Source of the DNA: JBGPIK01 sp041484845
GTDB lineage: Bacteria > Desulfobacterota > Binatia > UBA9968
Length of the DNA: 21,421 nucleotides
Direction: 5' to 3'
Assembly (NCBI GenBank): GCA_041484845.1
Contig: JBGPIK010000070.1
Span: forward strand, 1 to 21,421
Part shown: in pieces, positions 15,908-21,421 of the stretch
How positions within the stretch are numbered: position 1 is the stretch's first letter
How the letters are laid out: each line of letters starts with the position of its first letter
Position numbers and translations under genes: made by a program
The notes under the pieces: model-generated
Told to the model about the DNA's origin: nothing
The model's database searches: none
Seen by the model: only the letters and a program-made list of their open reading frames with translations

Positions 15908-16328
15908 AAAAATCATATGCAACCGCCGAGGCTTCACGCTGATCGAGCTGATCGTCGTCGTGGTTATTATCGGACTGCTGGCCGGCTTGGTGCTGCCGCA
16001 ATTTATTCGCCAGGAAGAAAAAGCCAAGCTCAAAGCGACGCGCGCGCAGATCGAGCTGTTCGCAACCGCTCTGGATACTTTTCGTTTGGACGTGGGACGT
16101 TACCCGACGACCGAAGAAGGCCTCCAAGCTTTGAGACAGAAGCCCGGCGGCGTGGAGCGCTGGGATGGTCCCTATCTTAAAAAAGATCTCCCGTTAGATC
16201 CTTGGAGCAAGCCGTACGTTTATAAGAGCCCCGGCGATCATGGTCCCTACGATATCATTTCCTATGGTGCGGATGGAGTCCCGGGAGGGGACGGCGATAA
16301 CCGTGACATTACCAGTTGGGAGCAATAG
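15891..16328 (+). CDS. gspG: Major pseudopilin GspG
   Basis: GspG is the main subunit of the periplasmic type II pseudopilus. The 145-residue precursor has a short basic leader cut by prepilin peptidase after Gly14 (NRRG/FTLIEL), leaving Phe1 and Glu5 in the mature protein, as expected. The hydrophobic helix runs to about residue 37. The C-terminal part carries the usual YPTTEEGLQAL, GPYLKKDLPLDPW and the calcium-binding loop ISYGADGVPGGDGDNRDITSW region (about 122-144; Asp-rich). The ATG lies inside the last 17 nt of gspF, so translation is probably coupled. gspH starts before this gene ends. Confidence 0.96.
   Translation: MIYHFKKIICNRRGFTLIELIVVVVIIGLLAGLVLPQFIRQEEKAKLKATRAQIELFATALDTFRLDVGRYPTTEEGLQALRQKPGGVERWDGPYLKKDLPLDPWSKPYVYKSPGDHGPYDIISYGADGVPGGDGDNRDITSWEQ
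16283..16290 (+). promoter_or_regulatory. Ribosome binding site that supports the gspH start
   Basis: GGGAGGGG at 16283-16290 lies 12 nt before the GTG at 16303. It is inside gspG coding sequence and is the best Shine-Dalgarno-like run near the 5-prime end of gspH. It favours this GTG over the upstream ATG codons in the same frame, which would give a leader too long for a pseudopilin. Confidence 0.5.
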
Positions 16329-16770
16329 CGACGGCTTTTCACTATTAGAACTCGTTTTGGTTCTAATGCTTCTTGCGCTCAGCAGCCTGATTGTGCTGCC
16401 CAACCTAGAAAAAAAACTTGAGGAGCGAACGATCAGAGGCTCGGCATTAGGTTTAGCGGCAGTCGCTCGCGATCTTCGTAATCGAGCTGTGGACCAAGGT
16501 GTCCCGCAGCGACTGGTTCTCAACTTGGCTCAAAACAGTTACAGAGGCGCTCAGGGCAAGGAAGTGCAGTTGCCACCCGATGTGAAGTTTGCCGACATCA
16601 CCGGCGGCGAAATTCTTGACCAGGGCGTGCGCCAGTTTCTGTTTTTCCCCAACGGTAGCAGCTACGGCGGAGAAATCGCTTTGAGCGCGGGTGAGCATTC
16701 CGCTTCTTATTCTCTTCACTTCGAACCCCTCACCGGTAGAATTGAAGTCGCGCGTGACGCAAAACCGTGA
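16303..16770 (+). CDS. gspH: Minor pseudopilin GspH
   Basis: GspH is a minor pseudopilin linking the pseudopilus tip to its shaft. From the GTG at 16303 the precursor is 155 residues, with prepilin peptidase cleavage after Gly11 (NSDG/FSLLEL) and Glu at mature position 5. A 20-residue hydrophobic helix follows, then a beta-rich periplasmic domain with FLFFPNGSSYGGEI, a pattern typical of the GspH/FimT family. The frame is open to an ATG at 16240, but that would put the cleavage site at residue 32. The GTG gives a normal leader and has GGGAGGGG upstream. It overlaps gspG by 26 nt, and its TGA shares bases with the gspI start. Confidence 0.88.
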   Translation: MTLPVGSNSDGFSLLELVLVLMLLALSSLIVLPNLEKKLEERTIRGSALGLAAVARDLRNRAVDQGVPQRLVLNLAQNSYRGAQGKEVQLPPDVKFADITGGEILDQGVRQFLFFPNGSSYGGEIALSAGEHSASYSLHFEPLTGRIEVARDAKP

Positions 16771-17183
16771 AAGTTTCTAAGAAGATGAAGGGTGTCGCAA
16801 TGGGCTTCACGCTCCTCGAGGTTGTGGTAGCCATGACCATTGTCGGGCTGGGAGTCGTAACGCTCTTGGAGATATTTTCTTTGGGACTGCGCCTCGGAGC
16901 AAGGAGCGCGGTACACACCGAAGCCGGCACCTATGGCCGTCAAGTCATGGATGAGCTGCTTGCGCGACGAAATCTACAGGACGGATCGGAGCAGCGAAGC
17001 TCTGGAGCGAACCGTCATTGGAAAATACAGATCCAGCCCATGGTGGAATCCGGTCAGACACTGGGATTGTCAAGCGCCTGGGGGCTTAAGGAAATCTTCG
17101 TGGACATGGTGGTTATGGATGCGGGACGTGAAAGGCATGTGGAGTTGAAAACTCTCCGTCTGGTCAAGAAGAAAAATCCATGA
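16767..17183 (+). CDS. gspI: Minor pseudopilin GspI
   Basis: GspI forms part of the I-J-K tip complex that starts pseudopilus assembly. The precursor is 138 residues from the GTG at 16767, with cleavage after Gly13 (AMG/FTLLEV) and Glu at mature position 5. The leader KVSKKMKG is basic. The C-terminal domain includes the family-typical WKIQIQPM and FVDMVVMDAGRERHVELKTLRL. The GTG start shares bases with the gspH stop (GTGA), which implies coupling. An in-frame ATG at 16785 would also give a functional leader and cannot be excluded. The stop overlaps the gspJ start. Confidence 0.9.
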   Translation: MKVSKKMKGVAMGFTLLEVVVAMTIVGLGVVTLLEIFSLGLRLGARSAVHTEAGTYGRQVMDELLARRNLQDGSEQRSSGANRHWKIQIQPMVESGQTLGLSSAWGLKEIFVDMVVMDAGRERHVELKTLRLVKKKNP

Positions 17184-17815
17184 AGCCGCAATCCGCACGA
17201 CTGACGTCGGAAATCGGCTTTACACTGATTGAGGTTGTGCTCTCCTTGTCGATCTTCGCATTGATTGGGACGATCCTGTATGGCGCGTTTTCGCTTGGTA
17301 ACGGTGCATTGACTAAATCGCAGGCGAGCTTCGAAAAGAATCAGAAACTCCGCTCGTTAGGGGATCTGCTTGGAAGCTACATTCGCTCCTCTTATCCGTA
17401 TCGCGCTTCAGCGCAGGATCAGGCGATCTTCTACCAAGGAGAAGAAGACAGCCTGACCTTCGTATCATCCTTTTCGCTGGCTTTGGGGGGGCGCGGGATG
17501 GCGAAAATACATATCTATCGGGATGGCGAACCCTCCAAGGATGGAATCCTCAAATTGGACGAAGAAACCCCGGTCCGTTTTGATGATACCGGAGAGGAGG
17601 GTGGTCAACGCAACAGTGTGGCGCTCCAGGCAGGAGTTGACAGTTTTCAGCTTTCTTATTTGGATCCCCAGAGCGACGATGAGAACTGGGAAGAGCGCTG
17701 GGACGGGCAAGAGCGAGGCATTCTGCCGCGCGCCGTGCGGCTTGTTTATCGGACCAAAGACGGCAAGGAGTCCCGCTGGATTATTCCGGTCATGATGAAC
17801 GTGTTGGCACAATGA
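17180..17815 (+). CDS. gspJ: Minor pseudopilin GspJ
   Basis: GspJ is the second tip-complex pseudopilin. The 211-residue precursor has cleavage after Gly13 (SEIG/FTLIEV) with Glu at mature position 5 and a hydrophobic helix to about residue 36. The larger periplasmic domain contains LGSYIRSSYPYR, LTFVSSF, FQLSYLDP and LPRAVRLVYRTKDGK, a layout typical of GspJ. The ATG overlaps the gspI stop as ATGA, and its own stop overlaps the gspK start the same way. Length and motifs are normal. Confidence 0.92.
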   Translation: MKPQSARLTSEIGFTLIEVVLSLSIFALIGTILYGAFSLGNGALTKSQASFEKNQKLRSLGDLLGSYIRSSYPYRASAQDQAIFYQGEEDSLTFVSSFSLALGGRGMAKIHIYRDGEPSKDGILKLDEETPVRFDDTGEEGGQRNSVALQAGVDSFQLSYLDPQSDDENWEERWDGQERGILPRAVRLVYRTKDGKESRWIIPVMMNVLAQ

Positions 17816-18834
17816 ACCTGAAAGGTAGAAAATTTTTTCCATCCCCAGCATGCGCCAGCGAACGCGGAGTTGCGCTGATCATGGTTCTTTGGATTTTTAT
17901 ATTCCTATTTGTGGTTGCTTTTGATTTCAGTGCATCCGTGCGCGAAGAAGCAAACGCGGCGCATCGTTACCACGATGAAACCGAAGGTTATTACCTGGCG
18001 GTGGCGGGTTTCCAGAGAGGGTTATACGATTTTCTCAATCAGTCTACCGCAAAGCCACTGCAACGAGATCAACAACCTTCTGATTTGTTCGATGGGAGTT
18101 GGCGCGAGGGAAATCTTGGCGCGAGCGGTTACCGTGTGCGTCTCATGGACGAGGCGGGAAAAATCAATCTGAATCGCATCGACGAGAACGCGCTGCGTCG
18201 TGTCTTTACTAATCTTGACATCGAGGAGCCGCTGAGAAGCATTTTAGTCGATTCCATTATGGACTGGCTCGACGCCGATGATCTCCATCGCATCAACGGC
18301 GCGGAAAGCGACTACTATCGCTCTTTAACACCGCCTTACACGGCGAAAAACGGGCCTTTTGATACGGTCGAGGAACTTATGTGGGTCCGCGGTGTGACCT
18401 CATCGCTGTTTTTCGGCTATGCGGACGATAACGGGACTCAGGCAGACAGCGCTCGCCGGATCGGCCTGAGGGAGATCTTCACCGTCGACAGTCCCATTGA
18501 CCGGGTCAATCTACGCACGGCGTCGGCGGAAGTAATTCACGCCATAGCTGGGATTCCACTGGATAAGACCCGCGTGTTTGTCGAAGAACGCAAGAAACTT
18601 TCTGAAAAAACATTAGCCGATTTACTCCCTCTGCTGGGCATCGGTGCGAGCGATGCGGCCATGCAATCGTTTGTCTTTACCAATCCCACCGTTGTCGCAG
18701 TGGAAGCCGAAGGGCAACCGGCCGAATCGCGTGTGCCGCGGCGCGTAAAGGGAATCGTGCGACTGGGGGGTGGCCAACAAGGGTATCAGCTTATCCGCTG
18801 GATCGACCGGGATATGGGACTACCAAGCGGTTAA
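17812..18834 (+). CDS. gspK: Minor pseudopilin GspK
   Basis: GspK is the large capping pseudopilin at the tip of the pseudopilus. The 340-residue precursor has cleavage after Gly19 (SERG/VALIMVLW). It lacks the Glu at mature position 5, as is usual for GspK. Typical features are AVAGFQRGLYDF, the loop MDEAGKINLNRID (helix-hairpin-helix region), SIMDWLDADD, ESDYYRSLTPPYTAKNGPFDTVEEL and RVNLRTASAEVI. The ATG overlaps the gspJ stop as ATGA. A 69-nt gap follows before gspL, the longest in the block apart from the gspE-gspF gap. Confidence 0.94.
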   Translation: MNLKGRKFFPSPACASERGVALIMVLWIFIFLFVVAFDFSASVREEANAAHRYHDETEGYYLAVAGFQRGLYDFLNQSTAKPLQRDQQPSDLFDGSWREGNLGASGYRVRLMDEAGKINLNRIDENALRRVFTNLDIEEPLRSILVDSIMDWLDADDLHRINGAESDYYRSLTPPYTAKNGPFDTVEELMWVRGVTSSLFFGYADDNGTQADSARRIGLREIFTVDSPIDRVNLRTASAEVIHAIAGIPLDKTRVFVEERKKLSEKTLADLLPLLGIGASDAAMQSFVFTNPTVVAVEAEGQPAESRVPRRVKGIVRLGGGQQGYQLIRWIDRDMGLPSG

Positions 18835-18891
18835 ATCATGAGCTACAATCGGCAAATTGAAAGAAACGCTAATCGTTTGCGCGCCGGCGAA

Positions 18892-18898
18892 AGGTGAG
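18892..18898 (+). promoter_or_regulatory. Ribosome binding site deciding the gspL GTG start
   Basis: AGGTGAG at 18892-18898, within GAAAGGTGAG, lies 5 nt before the GTG at 18904. It supports this GTG over the ATG at 18979, which would remove the first beta strand of the cytoplasmic domain (TSVGLYL). Confidence 0.55.
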
Positions 18899-18903
18899 TT
18901 GCA

Positions 18904-20427
18904 GTGTCGTTCATTTCTTCCGATTGGATAAAAAACTTATCGCGGGCTGATTTTCTCACCAGTGTGGGCCTCTACCTTATGCCCGACCAGCTTGTGCTTG
19001 TCCGATTGCGTAAGAGCTTTCTTAAAATTTCTCTGACGGCGCAACAGATGCGGGAACTTCCACTGGGCGAAGATCGGCAGGCGATATCCGAATTGACGGG
19101 CTGGATCGCTGAGGATGTCCGCGAGATCGCCCTTAAAGCCGAGGGCGATAGCCGCGACCGGGCAGTTAAAGAAGCCATCGTATCGCTCCTGCCCTATCTT
19201 AATGCCGCCAAGGACTCCGTGTACATCTGCGTTCCGCAAGAACTGGCTATCGTGCAAAAGCTCTATTTCCCCATCGCCGCCGAGGCCAATCTCGCGCAAG
19301 CGCTCGAGTATGAGATCGAACGTCAGCTGCCATTTCGCCGGGATGAAATTTTCTATGATTTTCTGCCCATGGGACGCAAAGGCGATAAGGTCGGTCTCTA
19401 TCTTTTTGCGATCCCCAAAAAACATCTGGGCGGGATCCTTGAAATATTGGGATCGCTCGGCATCAAGCCGGCCGGAGTCGAGACGACCGTTACGGCCGTC
19501 GCCAATTATCTTCTTTCTTGCAAGCGCGGAATGACCGATCCGACGGGCGTGATCGGCGCTCATCAGCACAGTGTGGAAATGTTCGGTGTTCAGGCCGTCG
19601 CGAACGGATGGAAACCCGCCTACAAACTACTCTACGCCTATTGGCTGCCGGATTCGGAATGGGCCCAAAGCGCAGGAAAGGAGTTTCTGCAAGAATCGTT
19701 GGCAGCGACATCGAAGCTCTATGGATGGGGCGAAGTGGGTAAATTCCTTAGCTCCGCCGAGGGAGAACCGGTGACGTATGAAAACCTCGCGGCTCTTGCC
19801 AACGAGCGACTCAAAGGCGGAGACGAAATCACTCAGGCGCACGTTCTGCCGGCCGTCGGGGCCGCGTTGGGAGGTGTGCGCGAGGCGATCTTTACTACTA
19901 ACTTGCTTAAATGCGGCCGCGCCGTGAGCGGACACGTTAAGGCTTTAACGCTTGTCAATACGGTTTTGACCTGCTTGCTCGTCTTGGGTTTGATCGCCTG
20001 GGGCGCGAGCTATCCGATCCGGGACGAATTAAGGCTCCGCCAGTTGAGAGTTGAAAACCAAAAGCTTGAGCCATCCGTCGCAGCCTTGCGCCGCGAAGAG
20101 GCGGAGTTGCAGAAGGTCCGTAAAGAATTAGATTTCCTTTCGAGTCTTGAGGCGCGCAAGGGCGAGGTGCTGCGGGTCCTCGATGAATTGACTCGAATCG
20201 TCCCCACCAACGCGTATCTATCGAATCTTCGTTATCGTGATCGCGTGCTCGAATTGCAGGGCAATGCGGAGAATGCTTCCGCGCTCATTCCTGTTTTGGA
20301 ACGTTCGCCTGTTTTTGAGAACGTCGGCTTTAATGCGCCGTCCAATCGCGGGCGTGACAATCGCGAAACGTTCTCGCTGAAAGCCGACCTCGAAAAACCG
20401 AAAGACGAAAAGGCGACCAAGCCATGA
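18904..20427 (+). CDS. gspL: Type II secretion platform protein GspL (PilM-PilN-like)
   Basis: GspL is a bitopic inner-membrane protein that ties the ATPase GspE to the platform. At 507 residues it is longer than the roughly 400 of enterobacterial GspL. The N-terminal 335 residues form an actin-like cytoplasmic domain of PilM style, with VGLYLMPDQLVLVRL near 21-35 and YEIERQLPFRRDEIFYDF near 138-155. One transmembrane helix lies at about 347-367. A coiled-coil stretch (about 375-420) and a periplasmic ferredoxin-like PilN-type domain follow (VLDELTRIVPTNAYLSNL, ALIPVLERSPVFENVGF). The tail is rich in Lys and Glu. The GTG start has AGGTGAG 5 nt upstream. The stop overlaps the gspM start as ATGA. 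Assignment rests on architecture and neighbours. Confidence 0.88.
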   Translation: MSFISSDWIKNLSRADFLTSVGLYLMPDQLVLVRLRKSFLKISLTAQQMRELPLGEDRQAISELTGWIAEDVREIALKAEGDSRDRAVKEAIVSLLPYLNAAKDSVYICVPQELAIVQKLYFPIAAEANLAQALEYEIERQLPFRRDEIFYDFLPMGRKGDKVGLYLFAIPKKHLGGILEILGSLGIKPAGVETTVTAVANYLLSCKRGMTDPTGVIGAHQHSVEMFGVQAVANGWKPAYKLLYAYWLPDSEWAQSAGKEFLQESLAATSKLYGWGEVGKFLSSAEGEPVTYENLAALANERLKGGDEITQAHVLPAVGAALGGVREAIFTTNLLKCGRAVSGHVKALTLVNTVLTCLLVLGLIAWGASYPIRDELRLRQLRVENQKLEPSVAALRREEAELQKVRKELDFLSSLEARKGEVLRVLDELTRIVPTNAYLSNLRYRDRVLELQGNAENASALIPVLERSPVFENVGFNAPSNRGRDNRETFSLKADLEKPKDEKATKP

Positions 20428-21095
20428 AGCGCTTCTGGCAACGACTCTCCCAGAGAGAACGCGGTTTGGTCGGCTTGACCGGCGCTATCCTGCTGATCTT
20501 TTTTGGCAAGTACCTGATCGTCAGTCCTTTTCTCGAACGGCGAGAAACGGTGAAGAATGAGCTCGAAAGTCAGCCCGAGCTGTTGGAAAAAAATCTCCGC
20601 TACCTCGGGCAGAAAGAAGCATTGGCGGCGAGCTTAGAAGCGGCCCGCAATGGAATAAATGCCCGCGAGCCAAAGCTGCTGACGGGCGATACTGCGTCGG
20701 TGAGTGCCTCCGATTTGCAAGACACGGTGCAGGGGCTGGCCACGCGCGAAGGGACTCAGGTTATCACTACGCGAGTGTTGAACCCGGAGCCGGTCGGGTC
20801 ATTTTCAAAGATCTCCATTCAAATGGAGATCGGTGGTCAGATCGACCAGATTGCCAATCTCATCAGGGGCATCGAAGCGTCTCCTAAATTTCTCGTACTC
20901 GATGAAATCAACATACGTTCCCTGTTTAGGCCGATAGGCTTGCCGCAGCCTCCGGGTCTGCCGCAGGCCCCGGCACAGAACCTTCGCGTTAGCCTTACGG
21001 TCGCCGGCTATGCTAGAGCGCGGCCAGCCGCAACAGGGAAGCCGGGAGAGCAAAGCGAAACCAAGGCTAAAGGCAACAAGCAGGCCGAAGAGTAA
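20424..21095 (+). CDS. gspM: Type II secretion platform protein GspM (PilO-like)
   Basis: GspM partners GspL in the inner-membrane platform. The 223-residue protein begins with the family-typical basic FWQRLSQRERGLVGL and a single transmembrane helix at about 14-35. A coiled-coil (ETVKNELESQPELLEKNLRYL area) and a periplasmic ferredoxin-like domain follow (LQDTVQGLATREGTQV, IANLIRGIEASPKFLVLDEI). The last 25 residues are a hydrophilic Lys/Glu/Gly tail. It starts on an ATGA overlap with gspL. It is the last gene of the + strand block, and no gspN, gspC or gspD follows within the window. Confidence 0.9.
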   Translation: MKRFWQRLSQRERGLVGLTGAILLIFFGKYLIVSPFLERRETVKNELESQPELLEKNLRYLGQKEALAASLEAARNGINAREPKLLTGDTASVSASDLQDTVQGLATREGTQVITTRVLNPEPVGSFSKISIQMEIGGQIDQIANLIRGIEASPKFLVLDEINIRSLFRPIGLPQPPGLPQAPAQNLRVSLTVAGYARARPAATGKPGEQSETKAKGNKQAEE

Positions 21096-21148
21096 TCAAT
21101 TGAAATCGCGGCGGCATGACAACTGTCGCGAGGATAATTCAGTTTGAC

Positions 21149-21166
21149 GGAAAGCCCAGGCTTTCT
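21149..21166. terminator. Weak candidate terminator between convergent genes
   Basis: GAAAGCC (21150-21156) and GGCTTTC (21159-21165) are perfect inverse complements. They could form a 6-bp stem with a CCAG loop, lying 54 nt after the gspM stop and 4 nt from the stop of the convergent LysR gene. The flanks are not true U-tracts (TTAC on one side, CGTCAAA on the other strand), so a terminator role is inferred mainly from position. Confidence 0.3.
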
Positions 21167-21169
21167 TAC

Positions 21170-21421
21170 TCAACGCCGCAACTCAAAGCGGTTTTCTTCC
21201 CGACGCCGACGCTTGCCTGAGGGTTCCGGCGCCGGTTTATTTTCCCGTAACAGGGTAAGAAAGTCGGCTGCGTTGGCGGAAAGCGGGCGCTCCTTGTGGT
21301 AAACGATAAAGCTCTTCGCTTCCAGAACCAGTTCCGGGACGCGCAGCAACTTAAACTCACCTCTTTCGATGGTATTCTTCACCGTATCGTAAGATAAAAT
21401 TCCAACTCCCAGTTTGTTACG
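21170..21421 (-). CDS. LysR-type transcriptional regulator, C-terminal part
   Basis: This is the last 83 codons of a gene that runs off the right edge on the minus strand. The frame is open to the window end, so the GTG at 21382 is internal rather than the start. The readable part matches the C-terminal end of a LysR substrate-binding domain: KLGVGILSYDTV, then RGEFKLLRVPELVLEAKSFIVYHK region, then ERPLSANAADFLTLLREN. A hydrophilic tail of about 24 residues, rich in Arg, Glu and Pro (GKRRRREENRFELRR), extends past the usual domain end. The DNA-binding half and target genes lie outside. It converges on gspM, so it need not regulate the gsp genes. Confidence 0.75.
   Translation of the reverse strand, partial: RNKLGVGILSYDTVKNTIERGEFKLLRVPELVLEAKSFIVYHKERPLSANAADFLTLLRENKPAPEPSGKRRRREENRFELRR

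Noticed and set aside
18937..19569. 210-codon minus-strand ORF inside gspL
   Set aside because: Antisense shadow of gspL without a ribosome binding site or recognised motif.

Overview
The window is an ordinary but well-organised stretch of chromosome from a diderm (Gram-negative type) bacterium. It encodes the outer-membrane LPS-assembly protein LptD, a heptose-bisphosphate phosphatase of LPS core synthesis and a type II secretion system. Gene content and order (argS followed by a SPOR-domain protein, then trp genes running into folC) suggest a deltaproteobacterial or related lineage such as Desulfobacterota, Binatota or a similar uncultured group. That placement is an inference from gene order and protein style; no rRNA or other phylogenetic marker was tested. 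All confident genes lie on the + strand except a partial LysR-type regulator at the right edge.

Layout. (1) 1-497: no convincing gene. A good sigma70-type promoter at 354-383 gives a leader of about 108 nt to argS. (2) 498-11432: a tightly packed run of argS, a SPOR-domain membrane protein, trpD, trpC, trpF, trpB, trpA, folC and lptD. The five trp genes cover tryptophan synthesis from anthranilate onward. trpE and trpG are not present here, and accD, which often sits between trpA and folC, is missing. Two intergenic gaps in the trp block (trpC-trpF and trpB-trpA) carry degenerate heptanucleotide repeats with inverted copies at their far ends. (3) 11433-12518: gmhB flanked by two non-coding gaps of 233 and 292 nt. 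(4) 12519-21095: a small mannose-6-phosphate-isomerase-like cupin, then the T2SS genes gspE-F-G-H-I-J-K-L-M, many with overlapping stop and start codons. These supply the ATPase, the inner-membrane platform (F, L, M) and all five pseudopilins (G-K). The secretin GspD, the connector GspC and the prepilin peptidase GspO are not in the window. (5) 21170-21421: the C-terminal end of a LysR-type regulator, convergent with gspM.

I found no evidence for an undescribed defence, mobile or biosynthetic system: no transposase, CRISPR array, tRNA or rRNA. The least explained signals are the heptamer repeats inside the trp operon. Next come a proline/cysteine loop in LptD encoded by long C homopolymers, and the incomplete T2SS locus headed by a cupin gene.
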